Positions 1-11,195 of a stretch of DNA of 64,000 nucleotides are shown here, piece by piece. Source of the DNA: Falciphora oryzae (Eukaryota > Ascomycota > Sordariomycetes > Magnaporthales > Magnaporthaceae). The DNA lies in contig JNVV01000001.1 in NCBI GenBank assembly GCA_000733355.1, positions 1,191,218 to 1,255,217 on the forward strand, in the 5' to 3' direction. The notes beneath the pieces are model-generated. The model searched no databases, was not told where the DNA came from, and saw only the letters and a program-made list of their open reading frames with translations. Made by a program: the position numbers and the translations under genes. Each line of letters starts with the position of its first letter. Within the stretch, counting starts at the first letter, position 1.

Positions 1-1880
1 CGCTGTTTTGGAGTCGTTTAGAGCTCCGAAAGATTCCGGGAATTCCTAAGACTGGAAGGGCCTCAGCGGTACTTTGGGCTGTCATCAGGATCGACAGACA
101 AGAAAGAAAGCACGAGAAAACGTTCCCGCAAGTTTCCCATTTCAAAAAGGAAGAGATGGGCGTAAATGCAGGTAATTGTTCATACAATCGCGGGTGTGTA
201 GTTCTTCGACGCGTCTCTCAGTCTCTCTATATGGCGGGAATCCCTAGAAGGTTCTTGATCAATGCTAACAGCCCCGTTTGCTTTCAAGAGTCACAGATGC
301 AGACTGGAGCCGCTGTTCGCTCGGGAGCACGTCAACAGCATGAACTTGGGCGGAGGGGTCTTCTTGGAATAAGGGAGACGGGCTCCCGAAGGGTGTCCAC
401 AAGACAGATATATCTCGAGGCGAGGTGGCCAGACTGCGCTAAGATATGTGGCGGATATGAGCGTCTGCTGTCAACAGGATCTGCTTGTGGTATACATGCC
501 TTGCCGGGGCTTCCTTCAAGGACTCAATTTGAATGTGAGCTAGAGGTTTGGGTCGTCCGGGGAGTGTCTGGTAACATAGCATAAAAACGGGGCACTGTCG
601 CTCGTGTTTCTTATATCTGCTCGGCAGCTAGTCTTTTGGGGATGGCTCGTCTTAGATGAAGTGAGCCACGACATGAGGCGACGAGTCCTTTGGGCTCCTT
701 GTGTGCGCGTGCTTCTTGTTGTGTAACTCGCCGCCCTGTTCTGAAGTCTAGCAGATTTGCTTAGTATTTTCTCTCGTGTATGGGGTTGGGGCACTTGCGT
801 GTGGCCTCTTGTAATGGATATGGACTTCCCACACGGGTTTTCGTTTGGAGAATGATACTCCTTTCCCTGAAAGACTTTAGCTCTTTCGACATAGAGGCAT
901 CTATTAGGCCATACCAGATGGATATTCTTGTGCCGCCCACCATTGGCATGCTAGTCTCTTGTGACTAAGGCGCTGGTTAGAGCTCTCTTCAGTGTCTGCC
1001 ATAAGGCTTTGTGCATGTATGTTGAGCTGGTGACGAGGGGGCATGGCTTCGAGCCTCCAGGTGTGAGCCATCCTTGGAGTGCCGATATACGCTTATGGCG
1101 TGTGGCGCAATATGGAAGCGGTAACAAGAACGAGCTGGGAGGAGACGGTGAAGTCGGGCTAGAGCTAGGGATGTTCCGGCTAAAGCCTTGCTGCCAGGAT
1201 AGCATGAAGATGCTGTGTGTGTCTCTCTGGATATTGCGTTCTCGGCTAGCCTTATCCTATGATGCTAGTGAGCAACGGCAAACGTAGCCGCGACTGGAAA
1301 ATGTGCGTGCTTACCATGGGATTAGGTGTGTGTATCAGGAGCCATCTGTGTCCCAGCTTTGGGGCTTGGTGTGTTTGATATCGAGTCTATTGCAACTCTC
1401 GTGCAGGAAGTCAGCCTCCTGGGATATGTATCTTGAGGCTAGATGGGCCCCGCCCAGCATCACACCCTCCAGAGTCGAGCCTCCAAGCCCGATGTCCGAG
1501 TTGCGTGTTCCATGCCATCGGCCTTATAGGAGTTCTGCCGCTGTGCTAGTGGAAGACGGGCTTGGGCTCTCGGGGCGTAGACCGCTCCGGTAGTCTCCCG
1601 GCAAGTTCAGTGGGCGTTGACAAGGCTGACGGAAAAACTCGCCTTCCGGTCTCCCGCTCGGGACACGGGCCCATTCTAATCCGTTTGGTTAGCTTTGCAA
1701 CACCAACTGGCATGACGAAGGAGCAGCGTGGCTGCGATGGCATGACTGCGGCCTGGGGATCTCTAGAACAAGACAGAAAAGGCATAGTTGCGGAATAGAC
1801 ATGTCCCCCTCCTCTCTGTCTCCCACTTAGGTCTCCCTTCCCTTTTCCCTCTCGATCTCTACCATTTTTTCTAGACAACC
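1..1880. other. Gene-poor left edge
   Basis: No reading frame here has recognisable protein character, start context and introns together. Open frames are short and overlap on both strands. The stretch probably includes the 3' flank of the decayed minus-strand gene that begins to the right. Confidence 0.5.
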
Positions 1881-3315
1881 CTTCGCGATTTTCCGTGTGT
1901 CGGGCTCCAACTCCCTTGTATCCGACATTTCCTCGAGGCGCTTGCGCCAGAAGTCCCACCGCTCCATGCAGTATCCTCGTCCGATGCCAAAAATTCGTCG
2001 GGAGATTCTGCCCAGGCACGTCGCTTGGGGACGTCAGGCCAGCCTTGCAGGCATCGCAAAAGGCGGGCCCGCAGATCCCGATCCACGGATCCACGAAGAG
2101 GATTGTGAAGTCGAGCTGATGCGCCGGCCTTGAAGTCTCGACCACGACTGGTTCCTCGCCCTCCTCCTCATCGCCACCCTCGTCGTTACCCTCGTCGTCA
2201 TCGTCCCCTGCATCACCCTCGCCATAGACGTACGTGACGGACTCGGAGACCCAGGGGGTCTGTTCCAAAAAGTGACGCAAGCTGAGCGCGCCCTTTTCGA
2301 GCCAGGCTGACAGTTGCCGCCTAGCATGGCCTTCCTTGGGGCCCGCAAGTCCGCGAGACGTGAGCTTTGCCCTGAAGGTCTCTGCGAGGAAGCTTCTGAT
2401 TGCTGCGTCTCTAAGCTGCTTCTCAGTTCCCGTAGTTGGTTGTGGAAACTGTTAGTGTCGGAGGTAGGCCCGTGCCATGTGCACGGGCCCTACCAGGGCC
2501 ATTTAGCCCTCCCGGGCCTGTGCCCTGCACAGGCTTCTAGAGTAGTCCACAACACAACACTCGTTCCAGGCTGTGTTGCCTGCATTCACCTCCCACAGTT
2601 AGGGACGCCAGTGATAGCGCGAGGTTTGCAAGTAAACGCAGAAGGAGACCTTCCAGTGTGACAGGGTCCGGGGACGACTTACGGTGCCAATGCGTATGCT
2701 CCCCAAAGACTCAGGGAACCCCTCCGGCTCCTTGAAGTCACCCGGGATCAGCTGGTCGGGCGGCGACGACAGGATCCAGCAGCCTCTTGTGGTACGTGGG
2801 CAGTTTGTGGATGGCGCCCAACACGTCATGCCAGACCCGAGAGCCGTCCTGCCCCAGGGGTCGAGACGGGTGACAATCTCGGAAGCGTCTTTGCTTAGGT
2901 CCTTGAACAGGTCCTCTATCGCAGCAAGCTGTGTCTCGGTGACGGTGGGCCAGCGCGCGCTGACGGGGAAGTCCCGGTCCGGGGGATTAGCTAGCTCGGC
3001 CTTCATCTCCTGGAGCTAGGCGTCGGCATCGTCGTCAAATACGAGAAATGGGGCTAGGAATGCGTACGACAGAGACATCGTGGTGGTTCCGCCTGATTCT
3101 CGTAAAGACTGTCTTTGAAGTAGATGCGTTCTTGGCTCGAGGAAAAAGGGGCTGCTTGCATAGAAAGTATGAGGAGGGCTGGATAGGTAGAAGTCGAGAC
3201 GGGGTACGGGCGGGGAATAGTATGGAAGATATTCGGAGTCCTTTCCAGCTAGCGCCAGGAACCTGCGCTTACCCGCATCAACATTGCACTCATGTGTGGC
3301 AGGAGGAGCAGTCAA
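1881..3315 (-). pseudogene. Decayed protein-coding gene, family not recognised
   Basis: Reading leftwards from 3315, protein-like segments appear but not in one frame. The segment ending in FDDDADA meets a TAG at 3016-3018, and the same frame then continues with LQEMKAELANPPDRDF. Around 2850-2856 the better protein (VWHDVLGAIHKLPTYHKR) moves to another frame and returns to the first near 2750-2770. A clean GTAAGT donor follows at 2682, and coding character resumes at about 2450 with QLRDAAIRSFLAETF, then an acidic Asp/Glu run near 2160-2230 and a Cys-bearing segment DPWIGICGPAFCDACKAG. From about 2050 the frame becomes uncertain again. Compensating frameshifts plus a stop point to a decaying gene or poor local sequence. 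I do not recognise the family and infer no function. Confidence 0.45.
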
Positions 3316-4110
3316 TTTCTTTAGGCGCGTGTCACAGCATTGCCAAAATGCTCAACCACATGCCTCAGCCACAGAAGAGAAGCAAAGAGAGTTACGCAAT
3401 GGACCGCGCCAAACAGCAGGTCAATTTGAGACGACCCAGATGGATTGAACACGGGACCTAGGTTGTCTTGTTCTGATTCCGTTGATCGATAATGATACGA
3501 GGGTTGCCAGCCTTGTCTAAAACAACAAAGATTACGGAGGACGCAACAAGTGTAATTCGGTGAGGCTGAAATTGGGAGCCTGCCACTTTTTACCAGCAAC
3601 ACATTCAGCAGGGCCGGGGCCAAAATGTTCCACAGGAGGAGGCAATGAGGGTAAGACGCCAGGCACCGCCAGAAGAGCCAGCAAGCCGAGATCCCCCACC
3701 AGCTCCAGATGGAACAATTATCAGCATACGCCCCAGTCGCTAAGTCAACCCTGTGGCGCTGCCCGGCTTCCTGTTCCTGTACGACTCAACCAATATCACG
3801 CCGGAAACTGTACTACCCCTTTTATACGGCTTGTTGCAAAAGCCGAGACTGCAATATCCAAGGCAAAGGCAAGAAAGAGGTCAAAGGAACAACGAGCGTA
3901 GACAAAAATTCTTACAGCGAGCCTACATTTGCTGTCGTCTATAAAGTGTCCGTCGAAGCTATGTAGGTTCAAGGTTGAACCATCTCTTATTGAAAACCAA
4001 CCAGCCCTCTAAGGATAGTCTGGAAACACATTCTACCTTGCTAGCCGGTCAAGCTTCGCTTGCTCCATCCCACTAAAGTTCCTAGGCTTCGACTACTCGA
4101 CATATCAACC
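3316..4110. other. Intergenic, no gene seen
   Basis: Short overlapping frames only. The last 100 bases before 4111 are the likely 5' flank of the secreted RNase-like gene, which has a good start context (CAACC before ATG). No clear TATA box was found. Confidence 0.5.
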
Positions 4111-4549
4111 ATGGTCGCCCCAGGCTCCCTCCTCAGAATCGCCCTGCTGCTCCCCTCACTCGCGGCAGCGTACCGGTGCCCTATGATCAACGGCCAGCAC
4201 CGCGGCCTGAACCCGGCGCACACCTGCTCGCAGGACGACGTCACCAAGGTCTTCGAGCGCGAGATCAAGACGCAGCACCGGGGCAAGCCCGAGAACTGGA
4301 ACGGCAACCCGACCGGGCACCCCAAGCGCTTCGGCAACCGGGAGGGTCTCGCCTTTGCCGGCTGCAGCGGCGGCAACCTGTGGGAGTACCACATCGAACC
4401 CAACGGGCGGCCGGCCGACGCGCCACACTCGGGGTCCGACCGGATCGTGTACCAGACCAAGTGGAACAGGAAGCAAAAGACTGTGGTGCTGACTCTGTGG
4501 TGTCATGCGACACGCGGCGAACGGGAGGGACTTTGTGGCCTGTCCCTGA
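4111..4549 (+). CDS. Secreted RNase T1/N1-like protein, apparently frameshifted near its end
   Basis: The ATG at 4111 opens a signal peptide (hydrophobic residues 7-20, cleavage likely after AAA-20). The mature part resembles small fungal guanyl-specific ribonucleases, which cut single-stranded RNA after G. Visible counterparts of the T1 active site are His70 in TGHPKRFGN, Glu92 in NLWEYHI and Arg111 in GSDRIVY; Cys23 and Cys39 fit the family disulphides. The last catalytic His and the closing Cys are not in this frame. They lie one frame over, with His at 4511-4513, Cys at 4541-4543 and a TGA at 4547-4549. The original frame instead runs to 4704 with unlikely protein. No plausible intron joins the two, so there is either a small indel near 4495 or a sequence error. 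Secreted RNase-fold proteins are common effector candidates in plant-associated fungi; that role is inference. Confidence 0.6.
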
Positions 4550-5170
4550 TTTGTTCGAAGGGAGGGTTTGTTAGTGTTAGCTGGGTCCCTTTTATTTGGT
4601 GGGGTGTCGCTTTTATGGTAAATTATCTGGGCGATGAGGGCTGGCTTAGGACGCGAATAGAAGTGGGCGGACAGATGAACCATCTTGTAGAGAAAGTTAC
4701 CTAATTGCCCTTTGATGCAGTTTTAAACTTGCAGTCTATTTTATTTCTAAAAAAAAAAAAAAAAAAACCTTCTTCTTATCCTTAAATTCTTCCCTTTTTG
4801 GAAGCCGACGGGTCATTACTCGACTTTTGTCTGTTGGATCTTGATTCCCTTCGTGTCTTATCTGCTCAGGCGTACGTTGGGCATGGGAATGGAGGCGAAT
4901 GTGGGAATTTCCGGGGCTTTTTAAATACACTTTTTCAAGGAATACCCTTTACAGGAAATGGATATCATCATGCGCACTCTTTTTCAAAAAGAAATGGCAA
5001 ATAAATGCAACAAGCAGACCGTCGTCCGTGATTCTCGAAAATGGGGACCTTGCCCGTCACGGCGGCCCCACACGTGACACAAGGGGGAGGGCACGGGGAA
5101 TCCGACGAACCCGACGAATGCCAGCGAGAACGAGATAGGGCGATTCAATGGTGTCGTCAGCGAGGCCACG
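4550..5170. other. Intergenic with A-tract
   Basis: Holds a 19-base A run at 4749-4767 and no supported gene. The original frame of the upstream RNase-like gene remains open to 4704, but that tail lacks family similarity. Confidence 0.5.
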
Positions 5171-5172
5171 GG

Positions 5173-5180
5173 GCATTATA
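5173..5180 (+). promoter_or_regulatory. TATA-like element before the alpha/beta hydrolase
   Basis: CATTATAA is followed by a pyrimidine-rich stretch from about 5205, the usual look of a fungal promoter and transcription start zone. The hydrolase is the next gene downstream on the same strand. Confidence 0.35.
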
Positions 5181-5530
5181 AGGCGGCGCATTCGCCGCGC
5201 GCCCTTTCGCTTCTGCTCCTTGTCCTAGTCCATACATTCATTGCGCTTTTTTCTTTTGTCCATCGCACTCGCGCCATCTGTGCTCGGCTCGATCCTTCCC
5301 CCTCGACTCGTGTGTGCTTTACGCTCTTGCATGCACGCTGATTTCGGGTTTCCGCCAGCCGACAAGGGCCCCACACCTCGGCATCTTGTGCTGCCCCTGG
5401 CCACACCACCAGAAAGGGCACACTCTCAGCCATACATACCCATCCCGTTCTTTGCGTCATTACGCAAAAGCGTGGGGAAATCGCAGATATGGCAGATATC
5501 AAATCGTCAGTTTTGCTTGGCCTGCATTGA

Positions 5531-6897
5531 ATGTTGAGACGCATCCACGCCTACATTCTCCACCTGGAGCAGTCCGCCGACTAACACCCGGCATCGCCGC
5601 CGCGTCGTCAGGGCAAACTACTCGACGGTGGAGCAGGTGCTGAGGCACCCGGCGTACCCGTCATCGATATGGCGTCTGGTGCCCACCCGCAGCGGGCGCG
5701 TCCCCGTGGCCGAGGGGCGCGGGGGCCCGTTGAACATTAGCTGGGAGATACACGGCTCCGGCCCCGCCAAAGTCGTCGTAGGTTTTCGGTCCTCGTTCGC
5801 CTGCTCTTGCTCGCCCCAGTGGGAGCGGTGCCACGGGAGAGGAAGAAGGGGAGAGGAGAAGGCACGGTCGCGATAGCTGACCCCTGACTGCGGACTTCAA
5901 GTTCGTCATGGGCCTCGGCTCCTTCAAGTCGGCCTGGCAGCGCCAGACGCTACATTTCGGCCACGAGCACGGCGACGAATACTCGGTTCTGCTCCTGGAT
6001 AACAGGGGTAAGTCCAACCTGCCCCTAGCCGAACCTGCGTTGCTGTCCAAAAAAACACGAAAAGCACCGGAATACCACCGGGCCAGTGTGGAGCATTCAC
6101 TAAACCGTCCACGTACAGGCATGGGAGAGAGCGGCCGCCCGCTCTTCAGGTACTCCACCTCCGAGATGGCCCAGGACGTGCTCGAGGTCCTCGACCATGT
6201 CGGATGGACGGCCGCCCGCTCCGTGCACGTCGTGGGCATCTCGATGGGCGGCATGATCTCGCAGGAGCTGGCTTGCGCGGCACCCCAGCGCCTCGCGAGC
6301 CTGACCCTCCTCTCGACCGCCGCCGAGGTCAACGGGAGCGACAAGGGCTTCGTCGAGAACCTGCTCAACCGCGCCGCCCTGTTGATCCCCAGGGGGCAGG
6401 AGGTCAGCGTCCGGAACGGCGCCTGCAGAATCTTCCCGCACCACTGGCTCGCCGCGCCCGACGACGCACATCTTCCACAGAAGGGCACGCCGGGGGTCGA
6501 GATGCCGACGGACGGCGGCGAGTATCTGAACTTTGGGACAAACTACGAGCGCTTCGTGGCGCAGGAGATGCACAAGCGCTCGGACAAGGGCTTCACGACC
6601 CCGGGCTTCCTCCTGCAGCTGATAGCGGCGGGCTGGCACCACAAGAGCCACGAGCAGCTGGCTAAAATGGCCGACGAGGTGGGCCGTGAACGCATCACGG
6701 TCCTCCACGGGACGACGGACGAGATGATCTCGCTGGCCCACGGCAAGGTCCTCATAGACGTCATTCAACCAAAGCATGCCATCATTCTTGAGGATCTGGG
6801 CCACGCCGTTCCAATGGAGCGGACGGCGTGGTTCCATAGCATGCTGGAGGAGCGGATAAGGGAAGCGGAAGAGCTGGGCGGCGCCCCGGCAAAATAA
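5531..6897 (+). CDS. Alpha/beta-hydrolase fold protein
   Basis: Probable hydrolase of unknown substrate. From about 5612 the frame reads VEQVLRHPAYPSSIWRLVP, then a GTAGGT intron at 5778-5901 and a second intron at 6008-6118 join to give KVVFVMGLGS and LLLDNRGMGES, both typical of the fold. The nucleophile elbow is GISMGGM (Ser), the acid is probably Asp in HGTTDEMI, and the base is His in DLGHAVPMER, so the catalytic triad is complete. The first exon is not settled. An ATG at 5531 can be joined through a very short 40-base intron (5572-5611, with an ACTAAC branch site), but an upstream exon is also possible. Both internal introns keep frame to the TAA at 6897. The family contains esterases, lipases and epoxide hydrolases; nothing here decides between them. 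Confidence 0.75.
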
Positions 6898-7300
6898 TTG
6901 CTTTGTTATTGGCTCTTGGGTTTTAATGCGATTCACAACATTGGTTTCAATTTTGGTTTCAGTTTTGGTTTCTTTGGGGTATTTGTTGGCTTGTTTATTG
7001 CTCATCGCGGATAGATCTCGCTCGTGGTAAGGCTACATTGGTAGTTAGGAGGTACAGACGAAGCCCCAATGCCGGCCAGGGCGTGTCACAAGCTCTTTGG
7101 TTTTCTATCACCCCCGGTAATGGAACGAACGCTACTGAATAAAGGGTGGCCACGAATAGAGAAAGTCAAACCAGAGGGGAAAAATACGCCGTCGCCTAAC
7201 TCGGGTATGAAAGTCGAATTCTGCTCCAAGCCTTGGTTATCCCTTCACTTGGCTCCGTATGATATGCAATCATTCCAGTCCCCCTATTTCCATTCCTGAC
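6898..7300. other. Convergent intergenic region
   Basis: Lies between the 3' ends of the hydrolase and N-myristoyltransferase. It contains a GTTTTGGTTTC-type repeat at about 6935-6970 and no gene. It probably holds both 3' UTRs. Confidence 0.5.
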
Positions 7301-9106
7301 TCACAGCATAGGGAAGCCGATGCCGCTCAGGGTGTCCTCGTCCAGCTGGTTTTTCTTATTGACGCCTCCGGCGATAGGGGCCGTGCGATAGTTGAAAAGG
7401 TAGTAATGGAGCTGGCCGTCGCCGGGACCGAACTTTTGCTGCTCGAGGAAGAGGGCGTTGTCCATAAGGGACAGGGCGTTGAACACATCGAACTTGTGCT
7501 TCTTAGCCAGGATAAGAGCGTCGCCGATCAGGGCGTTGAGTCGTGTCTTGAGCGCAGACTTGTCGAAGGGGGTCGTCAGTCCAGACTCAGTCGCGTAGTA
7601 GAAGAGATACGCTGCCCGGATGACTGAATGCCTCGGGTTGTTCAAGACTGAGGACTCGAGCGTGTAAAAAGAAAAGAAGTCGGTGATCTTCTTGGACTCA
7701 TCCTGTGATGTGGTAAAAGGTAAGTATCATGTCAGTGCCTGGAAGAGAGAAAGAAGGGGAAAAAAAAGCTCATGTGAGACAGGGACCACACAAACCTCAA
7801 CGACATATGAGTAGACAACCCGCTCATCTCCAGGCTCCTGCTTGTGAAGGAACCAGTGCCTCATCTCCTCCTCGTCGTATTCGGGAGCCAGGTCGTAGCG
7901 TGTCAGGTAGCGCTTGAGCAGGGCCTGGACGGTGCCGACGTCCTTGTCCTGCATCTCCCTGAGACCCTTGGTGGCGGTCTTGTCGGGCAGGGCGTATTTG
8001 CGGACCTGGTACTGGGGCCTGCTGTTGGGTGGCAGGGGGCTGAAGCCGACCTCGTAAAGCTTCTGCCAGTCGAGGGCGCGGTGGTAGTATCTGCAAGTGC
8101 TCACGGGCTTGGGCAGGACAACGCCGGCGGTATAGATGGCCTGCCAGATACCCTCCAGGTTGATGAGGCGCGTTACCTCCTTGATGAGGACGGGGGCCAG
8201 GCGCTTGGAGCGCAGCTTCTTGTGGACGCAGATGAAATTGACCTCGGAGCAGTCGAGCACGTTGTTGCGCACGCGCAGGTGCAGGGGGATGGCCGAGATG
8301 AAGGCGACCAGCTTGCGCGACTGGGTGGCGCGCACGCCGACGTACCACTGCTTCTTCCAGCCGGGCGACATCATGGCCCACTTAAGGACCGAGGTCGAGT
8401 AGTTGAAGCGGAACATGGCCTCGTCGTCCTCGACGTAGTGGCCGTTGAGCAGCTCGTAGACCTCCTTGGCCTGGGCCGGGTCGGCCAGGTCCGGGGTGCT
8501 CCACTCGAAGCCGTCCATCATCTTGGGCGCCTCCTTGGGGATGTCCTCGACCTTCTGGGCCTTGATGGGGCCGTCCTCGACGGCCGCGGGCTCAGCCTCG
8601 CCAAACTTGGGCACGGGTTGCGTCTGCCAGAACTTGTAGCTGGCCATGTCCTTGACGTTCTTGCCACTGGACGCCAGACCCGTCATTATATCCTGCAGGT
8701 TCAGCTTCTTCAGCGCGTCGGTCGCGGACGAGACGCCAGCCGCAGAGGAGCCCGAGGCGGCGTCCTTGTCGACCGCGCCCGTGACGGCAGCGCCGACCTC
8801 CTGGGCAAGGGCCGGGTTCATCTTGAGCAGGTCTTGGAGCTGCTCGTGGTTCAGGCCGGCGATGGCCTTCTTGATGTCGGCCTCGGGGTCTGGGGATTTG
8901 CCCGAGACGGCGTCATTGAGCCGTTGGCGCTTGGACTTCTTCTTCTTGTTCTTCTTGGGCGCCGAAGAGGACGCCTCCGCACCGGGCTGGGCGTCGTCGT
9001 CATCGTCCTCCTCCTCGTCCGACTCGACCGGCTGGGCGGGCGCAGCGTCGGCGGGGTTCGGCGCCGGTTCGGCGGGATCCTTGACGGGCTTTGACTCCTC
9101 CGACAT
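7301..9106 (-). CDS. NMT1: Glycylpeptide N-tetradecanoyltransferase (N-myristoyltransferase)
   Basis: Transfers myristate from myristoyl-CoA to N-terminal glycine of target proteins in the cytosol; usually essential in fungi. Two exons, 9106-7796 and 7702-7301, are joined across a 93-base intron (donor GTTTGT, acceptor CACAG) and encode 570 codons. The N-terminal third is acidic then lysine-rich ([12 protein letters not shown]), as in ribosome-associated family members. The catalytic core starts at [25 protein letters not shown] and [14 protein letters not shown] match the two family signatures. The protein ends GIGFPML; in yeast the terminal leucine carboxylate acts as catalytic base, so the end looks intact. 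I chose the ATG at 9106 (MSEESK) because the in-frame stretch up to 9241 lacks family similarity, although it is open. Confidence 0.95.
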
Positions 9107-9926
9107 TTCGAGACTTGCTCTGGGGTTTTCGCGCCAGGCGTTGGCCTTCTGTGCAGTGTCGTGAGAGGCGAAATGCACCAGCTCAGGGGTCGCTGTGAGC
9201 TCCTTGGGCTCGATGTGGCAGCTTCGGAAACGTGCAGTCACAGAATGTCAAAATGCGGGGCTTTCAATGCGGGCCAGCCCGTTTGGAGCACGCGCGCCAC
9301 CATGAAGCTCCAGCTCGATGCCGTTTTTTCTTGGGCCGCCCTCATGGTGGGGGATCATGACACCAGGCGGCAGGGGGCAGCGCCTGGGAAGCTCGGCACA
9401 ACTCATGCAGGCAGGGTCACATAGCCCTGTGCTTGTCAACGTTGGTTGTGGCTCAAATCAAACGTTCGTAGACGCCAATATTGGCAGGCCGTTATCATTT
9501 GATGCTGCGACTCTAACCTCCATACACCAATCTTCTCGCACTGAGTTCAACTCTCGTATCTGCGCATCATCATGGATGCATGGTTCTCATGCTAAAGGAT
9601 GCGGCCGAACAGCTCCCACCGGCCCAGAGCCCCGTGCCGTGCATCGGGACCCCTGCTCTCCCTGCGCGCCGTCCCCAGCTAGTGTGGCAGTGCTGTCGTG
9701 GTGCCTGTTGAACCCTTGTTCACGACCACCAGGTTGCCATCTCTCTCCATTGTCCTTTTTTACTCTCGTCTGTCTCAAGTCATCAATCCTCAATTCTGTT
9801 CCGTCAAGCCACAGAACCAGATCGCTTGTTCCGTTTCCCTCTTCTTTCTCCCAACGAGCGTACTGTTGCCCCTGCCCCCGAAACACCGTCAACACCCAAC
9901 ACCACCCTCTCTCTAGCTAGGCCACC
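9107..9926. other. Divergent promoter region
   Basis: About 820 bases between two divergent starts. The part near 9700-9900 is pyrimidine-rich on the plus strand, as expected for a fungal 5' UTR. No gene or clear TATA box seen. Confidence 0.5.
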
Positions 9927-11195
9927 ATGGGCAAGCCAAGCAAGCAGGACCTGACCCCGCTGGGGGATTCGGGAGATGCCGTATCGTTGCACTCAAATGT
10001 TCCTGCCTACCGAAACCGATCTGTCAGCCCGGCCGGCGCCCCTGGAAGCAGCAGCCACTTCCGCGAGGCCGGCCATGTCCTGAACGACGACGACGACATC
10101 CCGCAACTCGACGCCGACGACGACGACCTGCCGCCCATGTACACCGACGTCGCCGAGTCCAACGCCCTGTTGACGCCTCATCGGGCCCCGGCTTCGACCG
10201 CGGACGACTCCTACAACCTAGTCCCGATCTTCTCCGTCGACCAGATGAACGGCAACGAGACCTACATCGACCCGAGGCTCGACGCCTACCCCGAGCTGCT
10301 CGAGCGGCACGTCAAGGCGTGGGCCCAGACGCCCCCGAGGCTGTGCGTCCAGATCAAGGGCACGCACAGGGAGTTGGTCGAGGAGCACGGCAAGAAGGAG
10401 CGCCGGGACGTCATCGACTTCGACGTGCGCGTCGAGCTGACGCCCTACCTCTACAAGAACGTCACCACCCGCGAATCCTGGAGCGAGCTCCGGACCGTCG
10501 AGAACAGCGAAAAGGCCAAGCGCGGCACCGTGTTCGCCTGCCGCGCCCCGGGGGCCGCCTCGGGGGGCGTAACCCTCGACGGCCCGAAGCCCTCGCTGCG
10601 GGAGTGGGTGCACCGCTACTGCGCCGGCTCCTCGTCCGGGCTAAAGGCCTTTGTCCTGCGCCGCCGCGTGGTCGGCCTCGACCGGGAGCACCTCCGGGAT
10701 CGCCTGATACACCTCGTCAGGTCGACAAACTACCGCGGCGACGTCAGGGTCCACTTCCCCTACCACAACGAGACCGTCTCGGTGTACAACTCGTGCAGGA
10801 TAAACCACTGGCGCTCCACGCAGTGGATAGCCATCATCTGCTACATCACCCTCACCTTCCTCCTGACTTGGCCCTACCTCTTCCTCAGGACTAAGAGGTT
10901 TGAGACAGTCTTCGTCGAGTGGCCCTTCTCGAGGCCGAATTGTGAGGACAATAAGGAGTATGTGTCTCTGAGCGAGGACCATCTCTTTAGTTTATGGGCC
11001 CAGGCCGTCCACACGGCTGTGCTTTCCAAGAGGCAATGTCTTCTCGACCAGCAGGACTTAGCCAGCTCCCACTCTCGAACGGGCCCACCAGTAACGGGAA
11101 ACACGGCTGTTGACGCGGGGATAGATGTCTTCATGGCCGGGATCCGTGCCATGAACGAGGTCAACAGGCAGATGGGCTGGGGCTACGATCGTTGA
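9927..11195 (+). CDS. Single-pass membrane protein, unknown function, with PPxY motif
   Basis: Single-exon gene for 422 residues. The ATG at 9927 has a strong context (GCCACC before it). The N-terminal 100 residues are low in complexity with two Asp runs (DDDD near 54 and 64) and a PPMY motif at 69-72. Residues 115-295 look folded, with LKAFVLRRRVVGLDREHL and VHFPYHNETVSVYNSCRIN. One strong hydrophobic segment lies at about 300-320 and ends in basic RTKR, which suggests the N-terminal part faces one side of a membrane and a 100-residue tail the other. There is no signal peptide. I believe similar proteins occur across filamentous ascomycetes but cannot name a family or activity. PPxY motifs bind WW domains of Nedd4/Rsp5-type ubiquitin ligases; a role as ligase adaptor or target is inference. 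Confidence 0.8.
   Translation: MGKPSKQDLTPLGDSGDAVSLHSNVPAYRNRSVSPAGAPGSSSHFREAGHVLNDDDDIPQLDADDDDLPPMYTDVAESNALLTPHRAPASTADDSYNLVPIFSVDQMNGNETYIDPRLDAYPELLERHVKAWAQTPPRLCVQIKGTHRELVEEHGKKERRDVIDFDVRVELTPYLYKNVTTRESWSELRTVENSEKAKRGTVFACRAPGAASGGVTLDGPKPSLREWVHRYCAGSSSGLKAFVLRRRVVGLDREHLRDRLIHLVRSTNYRGDVRVHFPYHNETVSVYNSCRINHWRSTQWIAIICYITLTFLLTWPYLFLRTKRFETVFVEWPFSRPNCEDNKEYVSLSEDHLFSLWAQAVHTAVLSKRQCLLDQQDLASSHSRTGPPVTGNTAVDAGIDVFMAGIRAMNEVNRQMGWGYDR

Noticed and set aside
5661..6488. 275-codon minus-strand frame
   Set aside because: Opposite the alpha/beta hydrolase, whose motifs and introns are clear.
7844..9094. 416-codon plus-strand frame opposite N-myristoyltransferase
   Set aside because: It is the antisense of a well-conserved coding exon; its Leu/Val/Gly-rich translation reflects GC-rich codons on the other strand.
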